Assembly: GCA_030549335.1 (NCBI GenBank)
Contig: CM060194.1
Coordinates: 13,022,171-13,086,170 of the forward strand
Direction of reading: 5' to 3'
DNA: 64,000 nucleotides
Source of the DNA: Pontederia crassipes
Lineage: Eukaryota > Streptophyta > Magnoliopsida > Commelinales > Pontederiaceae
In this document: positions 10,352 through 22,050 of the stretch, one piece after another
Layout: the number at the start of each line of letters is the position of its first letter
Position numbering within the stretch: the stretch's first letter is position 1
Notes under the pieces: generated by a model
Seen by the model: the letters and a program-made list of their open reading frames with translations, nothing else
Told to the model about the DNA's origin: nothing
Database searches by the model: none
Program-made: the position numbers and the translations under genes

Positions 10352-13300
10352 TGATCATGATCTTGTAGTCTAGACATCCATAGTTCTACTTAGTATAGTC
10401 ACATAGTCCATAATCAATACTGAAATAGCAAGTGATAAGAGAGAAAAATGTTCAAATTTCATCAGCTAACAACGTGTCTTTGAACTTTACTTAAAGATAA
10501 TAAAAATAGTAAGACAAGAGTTAGTAAGATGTAACAAAATTAAATGCATGCAATGGTATTTTGGGAAATTTTTCATTTTTTTCAATTTTTTTGGATTTTT
10601 TATATAAATGCATACATAGGCAAATAAAAAGAAAAATAAAGAAAAATACAATGTATAAAATGCAAACTCCCCCAAGCTTGAACTAGACAGTGTCTTCAGT
10701 GTTAGGCCAACGAGGGAAAGAGATGTAGACTCAATAAAAAGGAAAATTAAAGAAATGAAAAATAAAAAAAAGGAAAAGACACAACTAGATTTATTGTTTG
10801 TGTGATGACGAAGGTGGACGATAGTCAAAATGTCCTTGACGCATATGATACTCATGGATGCGTGGATGCGTCTCCTGATCCTAGTGCTTACTCTTGCTTG
10901 AATGGTGGTAAACTCCTCGGTCGTCGGTGTTGTAGAGTGTCGGCCATGCGGACGTGAATTGGCTACTTCAGAACGGCCATGATGTACGCAAGGAAGAAGG
11001 AAGTGGTAAATTTGGCGGCCGTGAAAAGGAAGTTGGTGAGGAGTTTTGATACTTAATGATGGTGTCTCGGCCACAATAGTTGTTGGTTAAGTATCTTGTA
11101 AGGAAATCTCGACCGCAAACAAAGTGGAACTTCAGCACGGTGAGCGATTCGTCTTTTGCGCTCGTGATACATCTTGTCCGAGATTGTTGAGGCTACGTAT
11201 CGGCCGTGATAAGTTAGCATATGATCCACTAGCCGAGGTGCGCTGTGATGTCTATCAGGTGACAGCATGTAAGACTTGATGCATGCAATGGCGGAGCGAA
11301 GAGTCCAAGTATCCAAAAATGCTTTGCTTGTCCGAATTTTAATTATGAACTAAAGAAAGAGGTTAAAAGGTAACTAATCTTCATTTAATTAACTAAAATA
11401 TATAAAGCCTTAACTAAACTAATTAAATCAAATTAAAAGACTAACCAACTTAATTTAAAATAGCCACAAAAGAATTGGTTATGATATAATTTTCAAATAA
11501 TTTCTGCAACAACCAAGTACGAAATAAAAATAATTAAACATCTGATCAAAATGTGTGAGATATAAATTTATCCAAAGGATTAGATTAGTTGTGATTAGAT
11601 TTTCACTCAAGTCCTGTAACAATTAATTTTCACTAAGATAAGAAAGGAAAAGAATATACAAAAATAAATATGAATAAATACAAATAATGAGTCACGGTTA
11701 AACAGTGTAAATAAGTTTAAAAATATTTTATCGATGGTGGCTGAAATGATTTTTTTTCAAAAGTCAATAATTACGATTCAAAAGATATAAGTGAAGTTCA
11801 TAATAAAAAAGCAATACCACAAGGTTTAATCAAATTGTCTCAATATTTGATAATGAAGGTGCCGAGAATTTAGAGATATATCATTCTGTAACAACTTTGA
11901 AAATTCGAATCATAATTTATTCAAAACTTCAAGGCACCAACAGCTTTAAGGAAATTAATCAACTGTAATTAATCATTGGGGCACCAAACATGGAGTATTT
12001 ATTTTACGGTCGAATACGATCAAGAAGTTGGCATGAAAGTCAGCTAAATTCTAGGTGTAATCAGAGAGAAAAATCGGGGTGATATTAGAAATTTGCAGAG
12101 AAAAATCGAGATGCCAACGGATGGTGATAAGCAAAATAGTTGGGCACAAAAATCATGGAGAAATACAACTAGAAATCAGATTGGGCGCCATATAAGAAAG
12201 ACAATTCCAAAATTATTGGCATAATATGAATTGTGTTTGGTAATAAATCAGCGTGATATCATGGAGAGAGAAAATAATAGAGTTTGATTCATGTAATATG
12301 TCATCATTAAATTAAGAGATAAGCGCTGCTAGGCGTAATCAGGAAAAATCAGGATGATATTATGAAAATTTGTATGTGCCAACCTCACGGATAGAGAACA
12401 AAATTGACATTGGGTGATCTTCCATTTTACGCCAAGTATAGAAGAAACATGACCGTAATTAAAGAAGCATTACCATAGATAGAACAACACTTGGATTGGG
12501 CACCAAAGAAGAGTAAATTTGGCAATATGGACGCAATACCATGTAAAGAGAAAAAGAGTGATAATCATAACAGTTAAGTTTTGCGCCATATTATGGGAAA
12601 AAAATCAGCATAATAAAAAAAATCCATGGTGACATATCAGATGGAGAAGAAAATTCGGCCGAAATTAGTAATATGATAAAGAAATTACGGACGCAATATT
12701 TGAAGAAGATCAATTGCGAGCCAATTATGGGCGCAATATCAGAAGAAGATTAATTGCGGGCCAATTGTGGGCACAATATCAGAAGATCAATTGCGAGTCA
12801 ATTACGAATGCAATATCAGAAGGCGATACCGACATGATAAACAAATCCCCGAATTATAGGATACAGATAGAGAACAATTTAAATCAGTTCAATTTTATGC
12901 CATGTCGGGTAGAGAAGGCGTAATTGAAGGATAAAAACAATCAGCACTTATAAGAATTAATCGAGCGTCAAAGAAGGAGAGAAAAATTGGATATCATGAA
13001 CAAACAAATCCAAGGCATAATAAGATATCCTGGCAAGAAGATCTGAAGAGAAAATTGAAGGCATCAAACATGGATAAATAAACCTCGAAATTATAGGATC
13101 ACGGAGAGAGAGAAAATCAAATCAACATATTAGGTAGAGAAGAAACATCAGCCGGAATTACGAGTGCAATAAAAAGATAAAATCGGACATTGGATTTGGG
13201 GCGCAATATCAGAAGAGAATCTGACAAATCAGGCTTTCAAGCGCAATATCTGAAAGGAAAAATTCAGTGTCATAAATTGAGTTGGGCGCAAAACAGACTC

Positions 13301-14324
13301 ATCCACATCTCGGCCGAATAGAAATGAATACGCAACTTAAACATTAAAACCACCCAAGGTGCAAAAAAAATGTAGAAATATTTCAGAGAGATTTAACCAA
13401 TGTGATCATAGTTGGGCGCCAAAGTTTTCAAATATCATTAACGGCCAAAAAGGGAAAATAGAATCTATTTGGAGATTTAAAAATTCTGGCCATAAAATTA
13501 CTAACAAACAAGTTAGTCAGATTACATGTCCAACCCGAAACCAAATATGGCGCAAAACAAAAAATGTTTAGAAAATTCAGGAGTTACGAGCGCCACAAAG
13601 AAAGCTATTAACCTCTCGGCTGAAACAAATCAAATCAACTTTCTGTATCGTCTTGCATATATCATGGTGCAAAACAAAGTCACAAGGTTACGGGCACCAA
13701 AGTAATAGTATAATTTGATGTTAGAACCAAGTAGCAATCGACGTGAATTAGATCATATGCTTGGGCGCCAATAAAAAATATAACATCAGGCCGATACACA
13801 ATTAAATCAAAAAGATGATCACATATTAAACCCAAGGTGCAAAAGTTTAGAAAATTAAAACATGATGGCCACAAAACAGGAAGTTTAAAACTCAGAAGGC
13901 TTACACAAGGAGGCGCAAATCATGGCAATATTTCCAGTAAAGCCGACAAAAATTAATCACGATCGTAAAAAAAAATTCGACACAGGTAAAAAGATATTTA
14001 TCCAATTAATCAGAAAAATCCACTTGGCATAAAAAAATATAGAATAGGCATTGTCCGAAAGCCAACAAACTTTAATCCAAAATCAATTGATAATCCCGTG
14101 ACTTTTATCTGCAAAAAGAAAGATGTTAATTCACACAAATAAAAATAATTAAAACAAATAGTACAACAATATATATTTACATAAAAAAGAATTTACATAA
14201 AATTTATTTACAAAAAGCTTATTTACAAAAAAAAATTATTTACAATTTTATTTACATCTCCTAATAATTCATAATAATAAAAAATTAACTAATAAAATAT
14301 TCCCTGGCAACGGCGTCAAAAACT
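10352..14324. other. Non-coding interior of the LARD-like element, with degenerate GGGCGCAAT repeats
   Basis: No gene recognised. A CTCCCCCAAGCTTGAAC motif at 10668-10684 is of a kind common in the untranslated interior of plant gypsy elements. A frame of 195 codons on minus (11074-10487) and one of 87 codons (11316-11053) show no domain and strong low-complexity bias. From about 11990 to 14100 the sequence repeats, irregularly, GGGCGCAATATCAGAAGA, GGGCGCCAAAG and GGTGCAAAA motifs. Confidence 0.5.
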
Positions 14325-15689
14325 TGATGCGTAAAATGATATAGCAAAATAAAATCGCTAGCAAGTGCACTAGTCGCTCAAATAATATAGTAATAGGAGT
14401 AAAGAGTGTCGAACCCAAGAGGAATATTATTAATTTAATATCTAATTTATAAATTAATAAGAGAGGAAAAACATAGATTTTTGAAAATAGTTTTTGTAAT
14501 TATAAAATAAAATAATTAAATTAAATAAGTTAATTTGATTAATGACTTCTAAAATTAAATAGTGCACAAACTGGTAATTATTTAACTCAGAAATCCAAAT
14601 AATTAAATCAACAGCATTAAGTGCAATTAAATAATTGATCAGAAAAGATTAAAACAAATAATATTGGGTCCAAACAGTTTCCCTTCAATTAATAATCTCC
14701 TAAAAATTTAAAATAAATAAAAATCTGGAGTTCATCCTAGAAAAGTTGGTGAGATAATAAAATAATAATAAAAATTGGAAGAATTACACCCAGAGAGATA
14801 AAAAGGTCAAAGCTTCGGATCACGAGCAGACAATCGGGCAATCGTTCAGATTTAATCAACCTCCAGTCGCCGCACCTCTCTCCTCTTCATCGTAGCCTGC
14901 AGACTCACGGCTCCACAGTGGAAGAAAACCACACTTTAAAGTATGAATTGGGACGATAGACTTCCTTCTCTATTTATAGGTGCAGACGGACTTCAAATTA
15001 ATCACGGTTGTGAATATCGTACGACCAACTTTAAATTTAGCTGTAATAAAACTTGGTTAATGATAAAAAGTTATCCGTTTTGCACCCGGTGATCAGTTGA
15101 TAATCACGGCTGATAGTCTCCATCCTTGGTTAATGATAAAGTTTTGCACCCAAAGATATATCGGCCGCAATAGATAAATATTGGTTAAGGATACAACTTC
15201 TTCGCTTTGGTCCCCAAGATCCTCTTCATGGTTGGATATTACAGTCGATAATTTTGATTTGATATGGTATTTTGCCCTCAAGGATTTCACGATCGATAAT
15301 CACCATGGTTAAGGATGAAACTTTTATCGCGTTGTGCCCGCAAAATTCTTCTTGATAGGTTCACGGCCGCAAATTCAAAATGAGTTTAATTATTGCCTAA
15401 TGATGGATAGAATATGAGTTTTGCGCCCAAAGATACAAGGCCAATAATCACTTTGCATCTGAATTGCGGTCGATACGTCCGATAATTTATTTATCGACCT
15501 TTTTTTGCAAAATAGCTATCAGAATTTAATTAATCCGCCCATAATTAAAATATTCAGAGAATCAATAATTAAAATCGATAAATCCAAAATTATGACTAAA
15601 AATGGTCTAAAATAATGCATGCCAAGATCAAATTACAAAAATATTAATTAAAATATTAGACTAAAATATGTTATATTTTGCATGCATCA
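14325..15689. repeat. 3' LTR of the non-coding element
   Basis: 1365 bp, TG to CA. It matches the 5' copy closely, including the AATTACACCC, CTTCGGATCACG and TTTTGCACCCGGTGATC segments, and lacks a segment of about 330 bp near 14510-14520. Confidence 0.7.
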
Positions 15690-15690
15690 T

Positions 15691-16020
15691 TGGGCCTTCG
15701 GGTTGATATGACCTTTGGAGTAATAGGGCCTTCGGTCTAATATTACACTTTCGGGCTGATTGGACCTTCGGGCTAATATTACACCTTCGGGTTGATAGAG
15801 TCTTCGGGCTAATATTGCACCTTCGAACTAGTATTGCACCTTCGGGTTGATAGGGCCTTCGGGCTAACTATGCTTTCGGGCTGATAGGGCCTTCGGGCTA
15901 ATATTGCACATTTAGATTGATAGGACATGTGGGCTAACTACGCCTTCGGATTGATAGGACCTTCGGGCTGATTACATCTTCGGATCTTCGGGCTAATTGT
16001 GCCTTCGGGCTGATGGATAA
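15691..16020. repeat. Tandem CTTCGGG repeat array
   Basis: Roughly ten to fifteen diverged units of about 20-23 bp, alternating GGGCCTTCGGGCTAATATT and GCACCTTCGGGTTGATA. It lies immediately right of the nested element, in the outer LTR. Confidence 0.85.
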
Positions 16021-16189
16021 TTGAATTAAATTGGGCAGATAGCGAAAAAAACTATGACTATCCTGGGTGTGATCATTCGTCCCCCGTTATACCCGAACTT
16101 ATTAATTGATTTGAAGTGACATGATGTCTCATAATAATAGAGAACTCTCGTATTACGTCCGAAAGGGTTGATTGTAATTCTCAAGATTG

Positions 16190-16790
16190 AATTGATGATT
16201 AAATTAAATTGATGATTAAATTGAATTGAATTGAATTGATAATTGAATTATTAATTGAATTGCACCATAGTGGTTGATGGACAATTGATTTCGCCCTCGT
16301 GGTTGATGGATAATCGAATTACGCCTTTATGATTGATGGTTAATCGAATTGCGCCTTTATGATTGATGGATAATCGAATTGCACCTTTAAGGTTGATGGA
16401 TAATAAACTACGACACTTGTACCTGATAGATGAATTGATAAATTATTAATAGAATTGAATTGATAATTGTTATTGTAGTCAAGGTCTTCATTGACCTTTG
16501 GTCAATTGGAAATTGATCAATTATTAATTGTTAATTATCGAATTGTGGTCTCTTTGGCCAATTGGTGATTGATTAAAGGTAATTGATATTGAATTAACAA
16601 TTGTTATTGCATAGAATTGAGATAATCGAATTGAATTGGATCATTAATCGAATTTACGCCCTAGTGGTGGTAGATAATTGATTTCGCCCTAGTGGTTAAC
16701 TGATAATTGAGTTACTCCATAATAAATGATGGATAATTGAATCGATAAATTGTTTATATAATTAATAATTGATAATGGTTGATTATGACC
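16190..16790. repeat. Degenerate AATTGA / GGATAATCGAATTGCGCC repeats
   Basis: AATTGAATTGATAATTG simple repeats grade into units of about 46 bp of the form CGCCTTTATGATTGATGG plus ATAATCGAATTG, best seen at 16270-16410. They belong to the outer LTR-like element. Confidence 0.75.
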
Positions 16791-17346
16791 TTTGCTGACT
16801 TATGACCGATTGATAATTTATTTAAGATTGCTGAATTGAATTGAATGGATATTAGTCATCAGTAACTAATGGTATATATATTTATTTTGATTGATCAATT
16901 GATTATTGTTAATTGATATATAGTTGTCTTGATTAATCATAAATTATTTATATATAATTGTTTATTGATAGAATTGTTAATGATGCTGATATTATTTCAT
17001 GGTTCATATTGATAACTATTATGGGTGACTCTACGTACTGAGTTATCTTATTGGGCTTTGCTCCTATACTTGGATTCGTATAGATGATGACGATGATTAT
17101 GATGAGAAGGTTGATGACTCATCTGACGAGTGATATGCACATGGATACCATTATTGTATAGAAATGAGTCCTAATTCACAGGTTTTGAATGTTATACAAA
17201 TGACTTTCGCACAGTGTATAAATTATTGTCTTCCGCTATTATAAATCAGCATGTTGACTGGTTATAGTTAAGCAATAGAATTGAGTGGCATCATCGAGAT
17301 ACCCTTCTAGACATGCAAAAGAAAAAAAAAATCTCGGGACATTACA

Positions 17347-20300
17347 TTTGTAATTAATAGTCATTGTTTTGATTTTTGTAGTCATCAATTTGGTCAGTAT
17401 ATATCGTTGTGCATGGCCAATGTTAGTAGTCCTATGGGAAAAAAATGAAAATAAAATAAGTTAACTTTTCTAAAACTATGACTGTAATCTTAGAATTATA
17501 TTCCAAAAGAGTATGAGGACAAAAATATCAGCTATTATTTTTATAATAAAATATATTTATATCGTTAGATGACATAAGATCTCAAAGAAATGGAGGGGAG
17601 AAATGAGAAAATAAAGCAAAAATCATTAGGAAATGAAAGATAATAATGTAATGAAACTTTAATTTGATATGTTATTGATAAAAAGAAGAGAGTATTAAAA
17701 TAAAATATAGTTTAACCATAACTATAACTAAAATTGTATAACTATTTACCATACGTTTATGTATATTGGTTTTTAAGGAGAGATAAAAATAGAGCGGAGA
17801 GGGAATAGGGTAGAATATATAAAATATTCTCTTAAAATTTATTATTATCAGTTCCTTTAAAATGTAAATTATATCAAACAAGTGTTACTTATTTTATAAT
17901 AATATAAGACATTTTATTTCATACTTCTAGTGAAAAGAAGGTAAATGGGGAAAATATGTTTAGGTACAAGTTTGAAGAATGCAAATATTTCCAGCGAACA
18001 GTGAAGACCTTATGGAATCGATCTGTGCCTCATTCATGCATTGGCCTAAATTGACTGGAGCCATTGACCCACTGTAGAATCCAATTTCCCTCCTTTTCAG
18101 CCATGTTCGTCACTTGTATTTAAGAGAAAACCCTTGATGCTTATCATATGGATAAGACAAATCTCAACCAATAAGGAGTAAGCTACGTGATATCAATCAG
18201 TTCATTTTTCTGAAAGTTCAGAAGCTGCATTGAATTTTTCAGACACCTTTAACAGGAAAAGTTCAGTTAGCCTGAAATACTGAAGAGATCCAAAGTGGAA
18301 GAAAACATGTTGCTTGATTTGGTTGATTGATGAACATTGCAGTGACGGTTCATTGAGTTTGCTAATGGTTTTTATGTACTTTTCCTCATGGAGTCAACTC
18401 TAAGAGCATGCAGCCCTCCAATCTAGACATTAAGGGGGTTTCCGGGAATCAATTAATTGCTGATTCAGATATTGGTCAACATCCTTGAAATGGGTGAAGA
18501 AAGTGATAAAACTTACTTCAAGATGGCATATACTAATTCAGGTACATCCAATAAGCTCCTAACAGTTTTCTATTGTCAAGAAAACAGAGATACTTGTACT
18601 CGATCTGAACTAAAGCCAATCATATGTAACAGTTTTTAGTGTTACAACTTACAAGTTCCCTTTCTCCTTCTATAATGAAGGCTAGCTATGTTTCACATCA
18701 TCAGGAGTTGTCTTTACTAGGAGATTGGTGCTTATGAACAGCTGTAAGCATTTAATCCTGGACAAAAGCTTACCTTCTTCTAGCTCAGAATAAGAGCAAC
18801 TCTAGTGTTTGACATGATAAAAGAGTCAAACTAGTACTTGAAACTTTGTTTGTCAAGGTAAGGCATATTTTCCTTGTCATTATGCACACTATGTTCTGTC
18901 CCTCGGAGAATTATTACAGCTACAATGATGTTCATGGACTTTATTTATTAATGTCAGTCTTCTGTTTAGATTGTTCATGAGTGTTGTGTTGGTTTCTTTC
19001 ATGATGTTATTGGCTTAAGGGGTGAAAATAACTCATGTGCTTTGTAGGTTTGGCTTGTTCTGCCCTATTTCAGTGCAGCTTGGTATGATAAACAATTCAG
19101 ACATAATATTAAAAATCACAGTATAGATGAGTAAACTGGTTCAGACACCTCAAGGTTACCAGTGAGGTCTCAGCTGTGAGGAACACCTGTTGTGCACAGT
19201 ATACTAAATTTCTTCACTTAAATAGGCCAATTTTAGCCCACAAGATCATCTTATATGCATAAATTTTAAGCTTATTATAAATAGTTAAATACAATATAAA
19301 TCATAACATATGTTGTAATAATAATTAAAATAGATATATAATCAAAATTAATAAGTTTAGTCTTAGTAATAACCCACAAAATCTAGACATATATAGATAA
19401 ACACCACAATCTTGTCTTTGTTTCATTGTGGCCTCGAATTTATGGGGAAGGGTGATGTGATAAAGAGATCAATAGTAGCAGAAACATAGCTTCCACAGTT
19501 GTTTGAAGGCAGGCTCCACCGCCACAGGAGTTCAGTCTCATTTCAAGTTTTCTCGGTTGTGTACTAATGAATCTCAGAGCATGTGGGCACATGAACTAAT
19601 TTGGAATATAAATATCAGCTTCTACCAGTCAGAAAATTGACTTCCTCATCCTTCTACCAATTAAACAAGACATGGGGGTCATGATCAGTTCCTCTATAAT
19701 TTCTTCTTTCAATATGTTCAAGTTGACTCCAATAGTTAAGAGAAGGACCATTCTAAAAATAACCTCATGTTTTTTTATGCTTTTGCAGAAGAAACAAACA
19801 TGGACTTTCTTCTTAGAGAGTCTTGCTGCAGAATTCCATTAATCTGTACCAACTGTAGGTACCTGACCAAACATAAAAGAAATGACCCTGTTATATACAA
19901 GTCAAATCTAGTGATTGAGCATGACACAGTACCTAATATATGGCTCACAAGAGGGCTTGCATGTTCCTGTTTGATTCCTTAATTTCTCTCTGATAAAACA
20001 TCATGGAATTCCATGCACATGGTGTTTGTTGCTTGAATTATTTCTGGTACTGATAACATCACGTTGTCTTCTGATTTGTTTAATCTTAAAAGCATTAAAT
20101 TTGTTAGTTCACAAGATTGTGATGTTAAAACAGTAGCTAATAATGTAGCTGACTTGCAACGTCCTAAAGCTATCATATCATGATTTGAATTCTGTTCCTT
20201 TAATTCCTTTAATTTGAATTCTGTGTAATACAAACTCATTTTACTAATGGAGATAGTTTTATCATGTTAAATTTTTATGGTGTTGTATGAATAAGATTCA

Positions 20301-20510
20301 TTATATATTTTTTTCAAATATATCATATGAATTCTCAATTAATGCTTGCAGTAGATTTGAAATTTTTTTGCCTTCTTCAATAGTAACTGCCAGACCACCA
20401 TCCACTTCCTGAGGTAACGGTCGCACCCCTTCCAAAGCGTTTTGACCTGCATCAAACCACCAAAAGCCTTCCACCCAACGTGCATTTGAACTTTTAATAC
20501 TCCCTCGGGC
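17347..20510. other. Intergenic, no gene recognised
   Basis: AT-rich at 17347-17960. The stretch 18000-19990 has more balanced composition and short open frames of at most 86 codons on either strand, but no domain or splice pattern I can support. A 98-codon minus frame at 20597-20301 overlaps the PG1 promoter and start and has no recognisable domain. Confidence 0.6.
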
Positions 20511-20512
20511 TC

Positions 20513-20519
20513 TATAAAT
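20513..20519 (+). promoter_or_regulatory. TATA box of PG1
   Basis: TATAAAT lies 65 bp upstream of the ATG at 20584, comparable to the boxes in front of PG2 and PG3. The upstream 100 bp are GC-richer than the flank. Confidence 0.75.
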
Positions 20520-20583
20520 GCACCACTTTCCCGGTTCAAGGAACTCAACCTGCACCAGAGCTCGAATTTCCAAGTTGTTAGTA

Positions 20584-22050
20584 ATGGCGGAATCCATTAG
20601 CTTTCTTGTACTGATCCTCTCATTCCTGTTCGCGCCTGCAACGGCGGCCTACAGCATTGCAGACTTCGGGGCCAAGGCCGACGGCAGAACCGACGCTGCC
20701 AAGGCACTGCTCGGTGCATGGTCGGCGGCCTGCAGCTCGGTTATGCCCGCGACCATCAACGTGCCGGCAGGGAGGTACCTCGTCAGCCAGGCTCTCCTGC
20801 AGGGCCCATGCAAGAACACGGCCATCAGAATCTACATCGCCGGCACGCTTCTCGCACCGTCCGGCTACAGCTCCGCTACGAACTGGCTGAAGTTCAAGTA
20901 CGTCCAGGGCGTGTCCGTCTACGGAGGCACCATCGACGGCCAAGGACAGGCCCTGTGGGATTGCAAGAACGCCGGCCGTAGGTGTCCCATCGGTGCAATC
21001 GTAATTTTCCACACCACACAGCTTTCAGAATTCGGTGGCGTCAACCAAACTGCAGCTTAACATGATCTTTTTTTTTTTTGTTTCCAAACTGCAGTCTCTG
21101 GCGATTGCTGAATCGAAGAACGTGCTGATCAGTGGCCTGAACTCTCTCAACAGCGAAATGTTTCACCTGTCCATCTTCCGCAGCAGCGGCGTTACCGTGC
21201 AGGGCGGCAAGATCGCAGCTCCCCGTGACAGCCCCAACACCGACGGCATCCACATCGCGATGTCGAGCCACGTGACTGTAATTGGCACCAATATCGGGAC
21301 CGGCGACGATTGCATCTCCATGGGCGAAGGAACCAGCAACGTCTGGATCGAGAGAGTAAACTGTGGACCTGGCCATGGCATCAGGTATCTTACTCTTTTC
21401 CTTGGTCAATTTTCGCTTGAAGAACAAGAGCATGTAGAACTTGTCACTGATTTGAGCGAGAGCTGATTGAGGACTAGTTTAAGCTGACAAGTTTCGTGCA
21501 AATGGCTTACAGCATCGGTAGCTTGGGTAGCTCTCCATCACAGGCCGGAGTGCAGAACGTCACCGTGACTTCGGTCACATTCACTGGCACACAGAATGGC
21601 CTGAGGATCAAGACCTGGGGGAAGCCGAACGCCGGCTTTGTGAGGGGCGTGAGGTTTCAACATGCCGTCATGCAGAATGTTCAGAATCCCATAATCATTG
21701 ATCAGAATTACTGCCCTGGCCAAGTTCATTGTCCTGGGCAGGTAAGACAGATACAACCCGGCTCATGCCATTGACTCGAGCTGGAATGCTTCTTTCCCTG
21801 ATCACTAATGTTTTTTTTTCTTCATGAGCAGAGTTCAGGAATCCAGATCAGTCAGGTCTCCTACAATGACATCCATGGTTCGTCGGTGACACAAGTGGCC
21901 GTGAAGTTCGACTGCAGCGCGACCCATCCCTGCAATGGAATTGGGTTGCAGAACGTCAAGTTGACTTATCAGAACCAGCAGGCACAAGCATATTGCAAGT
22001 ATGTGAGAGGGCAGACATCTGGTGTGGTTTCACCGAACTGCCTACGGTAG
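20584..22050 (+). CDS. Polygalacturonase PG1, secreted GH28 enzyme (4 exons)
   Basis: Exons: 20584-21000, 21095-21384, 21513-21741, 21832-22050; all introns are GT-AG, phases 0, 2, 0; 384 residues. Residues 1-22 are a hydrophobic signal peptide (cut near ATA/AYS), then the plant GH28 N-terminus ([11 protein letters not shown]). All four family motifs are present: NTDG 187-190, GDD 209-211, GHG 232-234 and RIK 267-269; the paired Asp and His are the catalytic centre known for GH28. Known role: hydrolysis of homogalacturonan in the cell wall, used in cell separation, pollen and fruit. It looks closest to the plant clade with SIGSLG followed by an insertion-free C-terminal beta-helix. It has NVT as a possible glycosylation site (251-253). 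Odd: Arg183 replaces the usual Gly just before DSPNTDG. It is convergent with PG2. Tissue of expression cannot be read from the sequence. Confidence 0.93.

Larger units (their letters stand above)
6683..15689. mobile_element. Non-coding LTR retrotransposon (LARD-like), about 9 kb, nested
   Basis: Two long direct repeats (6683-8381 and 14325-15689) both start TGATGCGTAAAATGAT and end GCATGCATMA. The 3' copy is preceded by CTGGCAACGGCGTCAAAAAC, a motif often seen just upstream of 3' LTRs of Tat/Athila-like gypsy elements. The flanks are TTGAG (6678-6682) and TTGGG (15690-15694), a 4/5 match to a 5-bp duplication. The interior has no gag or pol that I can recognise, so the element would depend on proteins from elsewhere. 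It carries another LTR inside (about 9110-10351). Confidence 0.7.
5260..17346. mobile_element. Probable solo LTR of a large LTR element, split by a nested element
   Basis: The left end reads CGTAACACCCCAAGATTT (TG start mutated to CG) and the right end ATCTCGGGACATTACA; they are near inverted repeats of each other, as at the ends of many plant gypsy LTRs. The flanks are TTTAT (5255-5259) and TTTGT (17347-17351), a 4/5 match. Removing the nested element 6683-15689 leaves about 3.1 kb, with tandem CTTCGGG repeats and a GATGATGATGAT-type segment near 17090. No partner LTR or internal coding region is visible, so 'solo LTR' is inference. Confidence 0.5.

Noticed and set aside
10487-11074. 195-codon minus-strand open frame
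   Set aside because: Phe/Ser/Leu-rich low-complexity product without a domain, inside the non-coding LTR element.
20301-20597. 98-codon minus-strand open frame over the PG1 promoter
   Set aside because: No domain or promoter of its own; it covers the TATA box and start of PG1.
20620-21012. 130-codon minus-strand open frame opposite PG1 exon 1
   Set aside because: Shadow of a GC-rich exon; no domain, and the plus strand has a complete GH28 gene with splice sites.
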